Shown here: piece after piece, positions 33,041 to 42,827 of the stretch
How the letters are laid out: the number at the start of each line of letters is the position of its first letter
Numbering within the stretch: the stretch's first letter is position 1
Assembly: GCA_015143295.1 (NCBI GenBank)
Contig: CM026554.1
Span: 28,781,531 to 28,845,530, forward strand
Reading direction: 5' to 3'
DNA: 64,000 nt
Origin: Tetracentron sinense
Lineage: Eukaryota > Streptophyta > Magnoliopsida > Trochodendrales > Trochodendraceae
The notes under the pieces: model-generated
Told to the model about the DNA's origin: nothing
Database searches by the model: none
Seen by the model: the letters and a program-made list of their open reading frames with translations, nothing else
Position numbers and translations under genes: made by a program

Positions 33041-33235
33041 TCAGAAGGAGGACGTAATCGTCACGAGTCCGTCGTCAAAATGAGGACGTGATCGTTGTCC
33101 GTGAGACCACGAGTCCGTCGTCAAAATGAGGACGTGATCGTCGTCCGTGAGACCACGAGTCCGTCGTCAAAATGAGGACGTGATCGTCGTCTGTGAGACC
33201 ACGAGTCCGTCGTCCATACGACCACGGGCCCGTCG
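33041..33235. repeat. 46-bp tandem repeat in LTR of element D
   Basis: Copies start at 33082, 33128 and 33174 ('gaggacgtgatcgtcgtccg' and on), with a shortened copy before and a diverging one after. The unit is rich in CpG and in 'cgtcgtc'/'gacgac' words. It lies in the U3 part of the LTR, upstream of the TATA box. Confidence 0.85.
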
Positions 33236-33664
33236 TCGAAGAGACGACGGAAATGAGTTCAAACGATAATACCACACTGAGGATGAGCTCGTTACTATCA
33301 TACTTAGGTTTTTACGAAATTTACCCATTACAAATTGCCCATTTATGATACTTTGAACGTGGTTCAGAGTGTCATAAATATAGTGAAACGGCGGAGGAGA
33401 AGATACAGCTAACCTCAGGATGAATGATAGGTCACATACTCTGCACGCGAAGGCATAGCGTCGTGCCAGTTGTATTGCGCGTGCCGAAACGTCATACCTC
33501 ATAAATGCTTGGCTGGCTGTCATCATTACCTTCCAGACGCTTCGTTTTTCCCGACGGTTACTTAACTCGGTCAGAAGACCATCCTGTCCTTTACTTTGTC
33601 TGCATGCGTGGACACGCGTACGGTACAGATCGAGGTCATTATCGTCCTTAAAGTTATGGACCGG

Positions 33665-33674
33665 TCTATAAGTA
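33665..33674 (+). promoter_or_regulatory. TATA-like box of element D passenger gene
   Basis: The sequence tctataagta lies about 220 bp upstream of the ATG at 33891 and outside the inferred LTR. It is followed by a pyrimidine-rich leader ('catcttcttcatttg'). The position parallels that of the TATA-like box of the PMD gene in element C. Confidence 0.45.
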
Positions 33675-33890
33675 TCGAAGGCCTGGTACTTCATCTTCTT
33701 CATTTGAATTCTTGCATTCTGTTACTCTGCCGGAATTTCTTCTCACCGACGATCTGCCGTTCTGGTCTTCTTTCTTCTCCGGTTGTGCCCCCCTTGCTTC
33801 CTAGATATAGTTTCGGTAAGATCCCTCTCTTTTCTTTTTGTTCTGTGGTCGTCTTCCCTACATTTTTTCTTTTTCTCCTTGTTTGCGACC

Positions 33891-36225
33891 ATGTCTGCCG
33901 AAATAGTTAGGATAGACAGTGCCGATGAGGCCAGTTGTTCAGGCAGTGCCCCTCACGGTGTTATCACCGGGGTTTCCAAATCCAAAACTAAACCAGTTGT
34001 CAGATTCGCACTTGACCATTACCGAGCCCTCTTCCAAATTCCCCCTCATGTCCACATTCATTTTGGGGAAGAAGACGTTCTTCCTGACCATCGTTCTTCC
34101 TATACAATCGTCTACCTCGCTCAGTTCGAGGCTGGACTTCGATTTCCCCTCTCTCCCATCACGGACTCCGTCCTGTCCGCCCTTCAAATTGCCCCGGGGC
34201 AAATGCACCCGAAGTTCTACAAGTACATGTCTCTGATGGACAAGTTCAACAGAGACGGGTACAATGTAGAGGCTAGGCACGTCTTCCACTTCCGCTACGT
34301 CGTGAAGTGTCCCAGGGTTGTCGAGGAGGGAAAGAAGACGTTCTTCACCTGGAGGCAAAAATCCAGAATCCCCGATATCATCTCGCACCTTCCCGATGTG
34401 GAACGGGACTGGAAGGAGATGCCCTTCGTGGTCTCCGGAGCTTGGAGGGCGGAGACTGCCCGTCCTGTTCCCCATGAATTTACCTCAAGTCTGTTATTTT
34501 TTAGTCGTTCTCCGTTGTCGGTTTTGAAAACGTACTCCTGTTACACGGCTAATAATGTGTCGCTTTTTTTTGCAGAGACTTCTAAGATACATTTCTCTGA
34601 CCTGTCCGCGGAAGAAGAGTATGCGCTTAGGAGGGTTCGCAGCGATAAGGAAGAGGCTTACGTCACCTGGAAGCCGTCCTCTGCTCGAGAGACAAGATCC
34701 GTGGTGGGAGCAGGGACCTTGCCTAAAAAGAGTCGTCGACCAGCTCATCCGCCGTCACAGAGACCGCTCGGACCGGCAGCTACCCTTGACGAGGAGGAAG
34801 CCATGGCTGACCAACCTCCAACGCGATCTTCACAGGCTCCGGCCTTGACTCGTCCTCCACGTCCTACTCGTCCATCCGCGGCGGATAAGAGGGCGGAGAA
34901 ACGAGTGAGGGTAGAAGCTCTCAAAACGCTGAAAGCGAAGAAAGCTCGGCGAGAAGCGGAGCACGATCAACGGGTCCGAGAACGGGAATCGGCCGGGACG
35001 TCATCTACCTAAGCCGCAACACTCAGCGAGGGGAGTAGTGCCCCCGTTGAGGAGCCTCCAATTGTCTGCACCGGCTTTCCCGTGGATGTCGTAGCCGCTC
35101 CGTCTACTGTGGCAGAGACGGCTCCCCCTGCGATTGTCCCGGCCTCTACTTCCTCACCAGCCGCGAACATGGCTTCTTCTTCTGCCCCTCCTCGAAGAGA
35201 GGATTACCATGGGGGGCCCCGCTGAGCTGTGGAATCCCGTCTTCCCCAGATGGTACACTCGTCCTACCGTCGCCCATTCGGCGATAGAGCACGATTCCAT
35301 CGCCACATCGATGATGTTAGCGATGAGGCTCCCAGCGGATATAGCCGCCACGAGGGACTTGTACTGGATGGGGATGTTCAGTGCCGCGAGTCGAGCTGTT
35401 GCAACGGTACATTTTTTTTTTTTTTACCATCTTCCTTTCTCTTTCTTTCTGTAGCTGGGCAACATGCTCGCCGGGATGTACGAGGTCACAGCCGAAAACA
35501 GGCGTACTTCCAATGGGCTGAGGGACAGAGTCCTTGACCTGGAAAGGAGGGGAGCCGAGGACGTGAAACGGCTGAACCACGAGCTGATGTCCGCTAGAGC
35601 TGATTTACGGTCTGCTAAAGGCACAATTACCACGGCCATGAAACAGCGGGACAAAGCTCGGGATGAAGCTCGCAAGGCAATGGAATGAGAGAAGGCGGCA
35701 GTGGAACAAGCCGAAACGTCCGTCCTCCGGATCAGCGAGATGGACGAGATCGTGAATACTCTCCGTCAACGGCTAGAGGCGACTGAAGCCGAGAAGGCAG
35801 CAGTGGCCGAACAGCTCGAGGAGGCCGCGGCCGTGAGGGACAAGGAGGTTGAAGCCGCCAAGGAGGCTTTAATGGAGTCTCTTCGAGCCCACTTCCAGAA
35901 GGAGATGGAACGGCTGATAGATGAAGACCGGGTTGAGACGGAGAGAGAACTGATGAACGAGCTCCGAGAGTCGGGACGACTAGTAGAGTCTCCCCAACAA
36001 TCGAAGGACGAGACTACTCGTTCTGAGGCTGTGGGTATGGAGATCTCGCTCGATGAAGAGCCCGAGGTTCAAGGAGGGGGGCAACCCCCGTCATCTATCA
36101 GACCATCTTCCGTTCTCCCCGAGGCTCCAGCTGAAGTCGCTTCCGCCGATCCCACTGTTGCTGCTGACGACGTTCCGACCGTTCCTGATGATGCTGTCGT
36201 GATCGTTGATGTTGGCGAAGACTGA
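33891..36225 (+). pseudogene. Antisense passenger gene of element D (gypsy-type transposase-like domain, coiled coil)
   Basis: This gene is opposite to pol and lies between integrase and 3' LTR. Its ATG at 33891 opens MSAEIVRIDSADEASCSGSA. Exons appear to be 33891-34488, 34576-35406 and 35455-36225. The intron 34489-34575 (87 bp) ends tttttttgcag, and 35407-35454 (48 bp) ends tttctgtag; the second is unusually short, possibly shrunk. The N-terminal domain (HYRALFQIPPHVHIHFG, PLSPITDSVLSALQIAPGQM, FFTWRQKSRIPDII, DWKEMPFVVSGAW) resembles the Pfam 'transposase (putative) gypsy type' family (PF04195). A basic, alanine- and proline-rich linker and a long coiled coil follow (RLEATEAEKAAVAEQLEEAA). 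Damage: TAA 35010, a frameshift near 35205 and TGA 35686. Function is unknown; 'transposase' is a family name without shown activity. Confidence 0.75.
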
Positions 36226-36292
36226 TCCTTCCTCCTTCCTATCCCTTTCTTTTCATATTTTGTATCGGCTGTACTTTTGTTCGTTTCTTATC

Positions 36293-36298
36293 AATAAA
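36293..36298 (+). terminator. Polyadenylation signal of element D passenger gene
   Basis: AATAAA lies 68 bp after the stop, preceded by the T-rich stretch 'ttcatattttgta' and followed by a TA microsatellite. This fits a plant 3' end for a plus-strand transcript. Confidence 0.55.
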
Positions 36299-36530
36299 AG
36301 TTTTTATATATATATATATCTTCTTTTGTGATCACTGTGTTGCAACCGCTTGACCCGGAATAATCATCTCGTTCAAATAAGACAAATAGCACATAATTAA
36401 CTCGTGATTGGATATAAATCTCATAACGAATATAATTCACCATGTCATTCTAATAACGAATTGTCAAAGACGCAGATTAACACTACGGACGTAATTCGAC
36501 AAAAAGTCCATTTCATAAAGATGAACTTAT

Positions 36531-36820
36531 GGTAACTCGTGGTGGGACACCATGCTCAGAGGACATTCCATTAGTATAAGCCGCCAAGATGCTCAGATGG
36601 CAATTCCTTTGTATGAGCCACCTGTGTCCCGTGGTGAGTACCCTGTTCGTGTGAAATGCATTCGCCGTGGTAACTCGTGGTGGGACACCATGCTCAGAGG
36701 ACATTCCATTAGTATAAGCCGCTAAGATGCTCAGATGACAATTCCTTTGTATGAGCCACCTGTGTCCCGTGGTGAGTACCTTGTGCGAGTGAATTGTACC
36801 CGTCGTGGTAACTCGTCTAG
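36531..36820. repeat. 138-bp tandem repeat
   Basis: The marker 'ggtaactcgt' occurs at 36531, 36669 and 36807, exactly 138 bp apart. The two full copies differ at few positions and the third is only a start. It lies between the passenger's 3' end and the integrase stop, so it separates two converging genes of element D. Confidence 0.9.
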
Positions 36821-36900
36821 AACATTTTACCAAGTACTGAATACGTTAATAAAACGATTGATCTCATGCTCCTATCAAACGTCCATAACGCACAACTTTA

Positions 36901-37545
36901 TTAGAAAAACTGTTTTAAATTCATAATGTTCCACGACTTTTGAATTACATTACCTTGTAAGTCTTTAAGGTAGTACACCCCGGGACTCCCGACACGGTCC
37001 ACGATGTATGGCCCTTCCCAGTTGGGACCCAGCTTTCCGCTATTGATTTCTCGTGTATTTTGAAAGACTTTTCGAAGAACGAGATCTCCGACTTGAAGAA
37101 TCCTTTTCCGTACTTTCTTGTTGTATGCCTTTCGTAATTGTTGCTGATACCGTTTCATCTGAATGCTGGCATCTTCCCGCTTTTCTTCTAGCAAGTCTAA
37201 ATGAATAGCCATTAGTTCGACGTTTTTGTCTTCGTCTCCGTGCTTCTTCCGGGAACGTGTTGTTGGCGGGCAAACTTCGGTGGGAATAACAGCCTCCGCC
37301 CCGTATGCCAAAGAGAACGGGGTTTCGTTCGTAGGGCTCCGCGGTGTTGTCCTGTATCCCCACAACGCGTTATGTAATTCGCTGGTCCACTTTCCCTTGG
37401 AATCTTCCAGTCTTCTCTTGAGGGCATTCAAAAAGTTCTTGTTGGCTGCTTCGGCAAGGCCATTCCCCTGAGGATAATAAGGAGAAGAGAAGATGTGCTT
37501 GATTTTCAACTCTCGGCAAAAGTCGGCAATGAGTTTTCCCGTGAA
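36901..37545 (-). pseudogene. Element D integrase, C-terminal half
   Basis: This continues in frame after the TAG at 37548-37546: FTGKLIADFCRELKIKHIFS, YYPQGNGLAEAANKNFLNAL (the E of the D,D35E triad), GYRTTPRSPTNETPFSLAYG, EVGDLVLRK-like KRILQVGDLVLRKVFQNTRE, GPNWEGPYIVDRVGSPGVYY, and the end MNLKQFF and TAA. One CAG-to-TAG change explains the stop that separates it from the upstream part. Confidence 0.9.
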
Positions 37546-39222
37546 CTACTTCCCGTTATCAGAAATGATGGACTGCGGGATGCCGAATCTACAGATAATA
37601 TGTTCCCACAAGAACTTCTTCACTTCTTGTTCTCTAATACGCGCTAGTGGAACAGTCTCGATCCACCGGGAGAAGTAATCCGTGGCTACCAGCAGAAAAA
37701 TTAGATTACCGGGAGCTTTAGGAAAGGGCCCTACGATATCAAGTCCCCAACGAGCGAAAGGCCAAGGTTGAGATACGATGTTGAGTTCCTGAGCAGGGGC
37801 ATGAATTAACTTCGCATGACGCTGACACTGACTGCATTTTTGTACGTATTTCTGTGCGTCGGCTTGCATGTATGGCCAAAAATATCCTTGCCCCAGAGCA
37901 CGATGAGCGATAGTCCGTCCTCCCGAATGAATGCCGCAAATTCCCTCGTGTAGCTCGACTAAGATCCTCTCTACGTCTTCAGGATGTACGCATTTCAAAA
38001 GAGGTCCTCCAAAGGATTTACGGTACAGTTCCCCGTCCACAAGGGTATAACGGGGAGCTTTATACTGTATCTGTCTTGCTTCCTTCGTGTCAGAGGGGAG
38101 AATTCCATTCTTCAAATAAGTGATTATGCCCGTCATCCAGTTCGGCGCTTGATTTACAGACAACACCGTGCGTTGCGTTTGTAGCTCAATAGAGGGGTAT
38201 TCCTTATACTCTATGAGAATTGTCTTGGGTTCATCAGTTTGCATCATCGAGGCGAGATAGGCCAATGCATCAGCATGCCTGTTATCGTCCCTTCGGACAT
38301 GTTTAATCTCGATAACATCAAAGGCCTTTCGTAGTTCTTGTAAGAGCGCAGCGTAGCGTCTCATCCGTTCATCTCGACATTCATAGATACCGTTGACTTG
38401 GTTCACCACGAGCTGTGAATCACAGAACACTCGGAGTTTAGAAATTCCCAACTCTCGGGCACTCTGCAATCCAAGTATTAACGCCTCATATTCAGCTTCG
38501 TTATTGGAGGCAGCATAACCAAGGCGCGTCAGTTTCTGTACTTTAACATGATCGGGGCTGACAAGAACAGCACCAAGTCCCGAACCGCTGACATTAGACG
38601 ACCCATCCACGTACAAGACCCAATCGCACCACGCCGTCGGTTTGTTTCCGTTTCCTGCTTCGTCTTCCACAACGGGATCCTCCTCCGCATCGTCTGGGAG
38701 CTCGTGACGGTCGGGCTCTACTGAAGTTTCGGCATCCTCCACGGGAAAATCGGCTAGGAAGCTTGCGACGACCTGCCCCTTCTCCGCGGTTCGGGCCTGA
38801 TATTGGATATCGAACTCGCTGAGCGCCACTGCCCACTTCGACATACGTCCCGCGGTTTCAGGTCGTCCCAACACAGTTTTCAAAGGGTACGTGGTAATGA
38901 CGACGATAGTGTGTGCCTGAAAATAAGGACGTAACTTCTCAGCAGAAAAGACAAGAGCCAGGCATACCTTCTCCAATCTACTATAATTGGATTCTGCCTT
39001 GTGGAATGTTTTGCTGACGAAATAAACAGGCTTCTCTACGCCGTTGTGACTTCTGAGCAGCACGGAGCCAATGGCTCGTTCCGAAACAGAGAGATAGAGG
39101 TACAACACTTCACCAGGTTCAGGTACTGAGAGGATCGGAGCGGAGCCTAGATACGTTTTCAAGGCGGCGAAAGACTGGGAACATTCTTCTGTCCATCTGA
39201 AGACGGAATCCTTCCTCAGCAA
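37546..39222 (-). pseudogene. Element D RNase H, second RNase H and integrase N-terminal half
   Basis: Minus-strand frame of 558 codons. The Gypsy RNase H is RWTEECSQSFAALKTYLGSA, LYLSVSERAIGSVLLR, NYSRLEKVCLALVFSAEKLR. The archaeal-type RNase H is WVLYVDGSSNVSGSGLGAVL, NNEAEYEALILGLQSAREL, VFCDSQLVVNQVNG and NRHADALAYLAS, with D, E, D, D all present. The integrase zinc module is ELHEGICGIHSGG ... CSQCQRH, and only one is seen, unlike element C. The core has WGLDIVGPFPKAPGN and ISDNGK, then the TAG. The frame is open throughout, so this part is well kept. Confidence 0.93.
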
Positions 39223-39244
39223 CTCGAACAGAGGTCTACAACGG

Positions 39245-40250
39245 TCAGAAGACTTTGATATAAACCGGTTGAGAGCAGCTATACGTCCCTGTTAGTTTCT
39301 GAACTTCTTTCTTTGTCTTCGGTTCCGGCATATCTATCAGAGCACGGATTTGGGTGGGATTTGCTTCGATGCCCCGTTGACTGACGAGATAACCAAGGAA
39401 TTTGCCCGAGGCGACGCCGAATGTGTATTTCTCAGGATTTAACTTCAGGTTGAAAGTACGTAAAATAGAGAACGGCTCTGCCAAGTCGGCTACAAGAGAG
39501 GCCCGAGTTCGGCTTTTCATGACGATATCGTCAATATACACCTCCACCGATTTACCAAGCAAGGGTCCAAACATCAGATTCATCAATCGCTGATAAGTGG
39601 CCCCGGCATTCTTCAGGCCAAAGGGCATGACCCGGTAACAGAACAGGCTGCGCTCCGTTATGAAGGCCGTCTTCTCTTGATCGTCCTCCGCTAAGAGGAT
39701 TTGATTGTAACTCGAATACCCGTCTATGAAGCTCAACATCTCATGACCCGCGATTGCAGTGATAAGTCTATCGATTTTGGGAACTGGGAAGAAGTCTTTC
39801 GGACAGGCTTTATTAACATTAGTGAAATCGATACAGACTCTGACTTTCCCGTTCTTCTTCGGAACAGCTACTACATTGGCTATCCACTCCGGATATTGGA
39901 CCTCACGAATGAACCCGTGCCGAATTAACTTATCGATCTCTTCATTGACGGCCTCATGGTACGCTGGAGCAAGTCTACGAGGCTTCTGTTTAACAGGATT
40001 GACCACGGGATCAACGTTGAGATGATGACAGATGATTTCAGGACAGATACCCGTCATGTCCTGTGGGACCAAGCCAAAACATCAAGATTTTTCCTCAGAA
40101 AATCTATCAACTCCTGCTCTTCGTCCGTTGTCAAACAGGTCCCGATTTGTAGCCTTCTTGGCTCGTTCTCCGTCCCCAGGTTGACAAGCTTCGTAGGTTC
40201 CACAGAGTGGTTCGTCAACGATTCACCCGTGTTCTCCTCCTCCACGGTCC
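39245..40250 (-). pseudogene. Element D reverse transcriptase
   Basis: The upstream part at 40245-40054 (DEEQELIDFLRKNLDVLAWS) and the main frame at 40072-39245 are joined by a frameshift. RT motifs: DPVVNPVKQKPRRLAPAYHE, GFIREVQYPEWIANVVAVPK, KVRVCIDFTNVNKACPKDFF, LSFIDGYSSYNQILL, VMPFGLKNAGATYQRLMNLM, and VEVYIDDIVMKS. The YIDD active site is intact. One extra base near 39290 shifts the frame before the RNase H part, which ends this frame with a false tail (TYSCSQPVYIKVF). Confidence 0.92.
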
Positions 40251-40326
40251 TGACCTGTAATTGCTATTTGAGCGGTCGGGTGAGGCATAATCACACTTCT
40301 GCGACGCCAGCTAGTCTCCTCGTATT

Positions 40327-40958
40327 TCACTTGGTCCGTTCGGAGTGGGGGATTTTAGTACCTGATAATAGGAAGACGGAACAGCTCTCATCTCGTGAGT
40401 CCACCATCCCCCAAGATGGCATTGTATGGAGACGGCGCGTCGATAATGGAAAATCGGTGTGGACAGGGTGACAGGTCCGGCATTTGACCGGTAGGACGAC
40501 TTCTCCTATGGGTTGCATCGAGCTTCCTTCGAATCCTATCAGGGGGGTCTGTGCAAGGACGAGAACCGCCGGTCCAACCCCATCTTTGCGAAAGCATGGA
40601 GATACAGGATATCTGCCCCACTTCCCAGGATCAACGAGCACTCGCCTGATGTCGAAATCGTCAATTCGCATAGTCAAGACAAGAGCATCGTAGTGAGGCC
40701 TAACCACAGTTGCCATGGTCCTGATCAGTGAACGATAGGGCCTGCTCGATTTCCTTTGCCGTCGATCCACCTGAAAAACTTTTAAACCACGTTTATAATT
40801 TCCCTTTCCTTTGCTCGGTAACTGCTTGCTCGTATCGTCCCCCGTCTCGAGCGCGATGGATGACAATTTTATACTCCCTTCGAGCTTCTCCCCTCGGCCC
40901 CTAATGGACCGGATGGCTTCTCCCCTCGTTCGATCGAGTGGACGGATCCGCAATATGC
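40327..40958 (-). pseudogene. Element D protease
   Basis: Minus strand: KVFQVDRRQRKSSRPYRSLI, PHYDALVLTMRIDDFDIRRV, then LVDPG, where the active-site text breaks off by frameshift into KWGRYPV. The rest can be followed across frames: LAQTPLIGFEGSSMQPIGEV, VLPVKC, and IDAPSPYNAILGDGGLTR, the normal closing motif of Tat proteases. At least two frame changes are present. Confidence 0.8.
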
Positions 40959-42200
40959 CTTCTTCTCTTCAGGTGTCCCATACTCCTCCCAGATAGCTTC
41001 ACGGACCATCTTTCCATTATTCTCTTAGGATGCACAAAAACGATTTTGTGAGGTCCGTGCACTTGTGATACTAGACAGTATTCATGCACCCTGGTCCCGT
41101 GGTTGACACCACTAACGGTCCCGTGGGCTGGCCATTTCCGAAGTATGTTTTCTTCCCATCGTCTTCATTTTATCGTCGCCGGCCTCGCTGAGAAGTTGAC
41201 TGACCACCACGAGATTCAAAAGGCGTCTTTCTGTTGTCTGATCTCCTCTCCTTGTAACTCCGGGCTCCTCTCGTCTCTGATAGGCACGATCGTCCCGCTT
41301 TGGAAGTTGACGTATATCCGTGCCTCCTTGACGAGTCTACATCTTGGTGACTCCCAATGATAGTCGGTTCGGCTCTCCCCGTCGTTCACTTATACCACAT
41401 TTCCTGTCCGTGTGCGTCTTCGTGGTTCTTCGTCGCTGTAAGATGATCATACTTTGGTTTTCTTCCTCTCTTCGAGGAGGGTCTGCTCCCCATTCCACAG
41501 CTTACCCCTCGTGCTCTGGGATCTGTTGCTGCAATATCTCTCCATCCTTCGTACTTAGAGGCACGGGACGATCAGCTCGTCCCTCTTGATTGACAGTCAA
41601 GGGCCTAAAGACTCGTAGAGTGTAGAACTCTTGGGTATGACTTCGTGAAGGCAGCGATGCTAGTTGCAGTCCTCGATTGGTCGATCGTTAGAGACTCATC
41701 GGTCAACGTGCCTAAAATCTCTAAGGGGTTCCGCCGACTCCTCTCATGGCGAAGAGTTGAATCTGAGCTGCCTTTCTTCTTCTTGTTATGATATACTGGT
41801 AAATGAAAAATGACCTGAGTGTTATCAGCCATAAATGGAGCGACCCCGCAGCGTAGATTACGAACCATCTCGCAGCCGCTCCAGTCAAGCTACTCGGGAA
41901 GGCTTTATAGAGGAGATTATCATCCGGGTTCGGACAGAAATAGCATTCTTGAAGTCGGTCAGGTGGTCAATACGATCTCTTCTCCAATCGAAACTTAACA
42001 AAATCGGTACCTTGAACTTTGATGGGGTATAAGATTCGCGATTCCGTGAAAAAAAGGGACGTATCATCCGCGCCTTGTACTTATGAGATATTGATGAGAG
42101 AGGAACGCCGTGTTCCTCTGACGCGGGCATTAATCAGGGCTTCCAAGTCCTGGAGGGTCAAACCGTCTTAAAAACCGTCGTTGCTGACACACAGAGATCT
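40959..42200 (-). pseudogene. Element D gag
   Basis: Minus strand, broken frames. The core is SKFKVPILLSFDWRRDRIDH, LTDFKNAISVRTRM (42060-41890), then NLRCGVAPFMADNTQVIF and HLPVYH (41865-41780), a Gag capsid pattern (xxFKVPxLxxFDGxxDPxDHLxxF). Downstream is a charged, arginine-rich C-terminus with many stops. It is more decayed than pol. 42200-42680 is the expected gag start and leader but shows no continuous frame. Confidence 0.75.
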
Positions 42201-42679
42201 CGATGTCGGCATGAGCACCAGAGAACGAGGATAGGCTGTTTCGTCAGTTAGAAGGAATGAGAGTGCCTGTCTCTCCAGATTCTCTGGTGCAGACGGCGAG
42301 ATGGGATGTTCCTTTGGGGGGAGGAGAAAGGAAGAAGGGAAATGAGGTTTGCGAGCCTCAGGCGCCCCTCTAGGGAGATTTCGTCATCGGTCTCAACTTA
42401 CTGTGCCTCCAAAGCATCAAGCCGCTCCGGCAGTGGCTGTGTGGCGGACTATCTGGGCCAAAGTGGAATGTTGTTGTTGTAAATAGTAAAACAGGCATGG
42501 GATCGGTGTGTCATGGGCCTTTATGGTTGTCCAGAAGAATGGCACGATGCTAACGTTTGCATGGTGGGAAGGGGTGGCAAGGAAAGGCTTGAAGGGGGCT
42601 GGTTTCGAGTGCTAGATGGGGAGTTTGGTTGCCATGCTGACTGAAAGAGTGGTGTGAGCAGAGGGTGGTTTTGGCTAAG

Positions 42680-42698
42680 TTTCCAACAGACGGCGCCA
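42680..42698 (-). other. Element D primer binding site
   Basis: The minus strand reads tggcgccgtctgttggaaa just inside the LTR edge at 42703, with a short spacer. The 'tggcgccgtctgt' type is common in Tat and Athila relatives (family knowledge). Confidence 0.7.
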
Positions 42699-42727
42699 AT
42701 TTTGTGCAGGGGAAATTAACGAAAGGA

Positions 42728-42827
42728 NNNNNNNNNNNNNNNNNNNNNNNNNNNNNNNNNNNNNNNNNNNNNNNNNNNNNNNNNNNNNNNNNNNNNNNNN
42801 NNNNNNNNNNNNNNNNNNNNNNNNNNN
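42728..42827. other. Assembly gap (100 N)
   Basis: There are exactly 100 N, the usual length used for a gap of unknown size. It removes almost all of the 5' LTR of element D, and sequence on the far side does not continue it. Confidence 0.99.

Larger units (their letters stand above)
32515..33332 (-). repeat. Element D 3' LTR (about 818 bp)
   Basis: The plus-strand start TGTGAGGGGAAATTACCG corresponds to the LTR end next to the primer site at 42703. The other border is set at 33332, where the minus strand would start TGTAATGGG after 'aaatgggcaatt', a decayed polypurine-like tract. That border is less sure than the first. The LTR holds 46-bp tandem repeats and a minus-strand TATA box. Confidence 0.7.
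32515..42727 (-). mobile_element. Element D: Ty3/Gypsy Tat-lineage element, cut by assembly gap
   Basis: Read on the minus strand: 5' LTR stub (42727-42703, the rest in the N gap), primer site, gag, protease, RT, RNase H, archaeal-type RNase H, integrase, a 138-bp tandem repeat, a plus-strand passenger gene and the 3' LTR (33332-32515). The LTR ends match between 32515 and 42703 ('tgtg' then 'aggggaaatta.cgaaagga'). The element is independent of element C: different LTR, primer site and passenger. Confidence 0.88.

Noticed and set aside
33041-33235. Possible CRISPR-like array
   Set aside because: The repeats are directly adjacent with no unique spacers, and the setting is a plant LTR.
33939-34475. 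Minus-strand 178-codon frame
   Set aside because: It is antisense to the element D passenger, which has better codon pattern and family resemblance.
39402-41589. Plus-strand open frames opposite element D pol and gag
   Set aside because: They overlap recognised minus-strand protease, RT and gag in antisense and show no domain; they are shadow frames.
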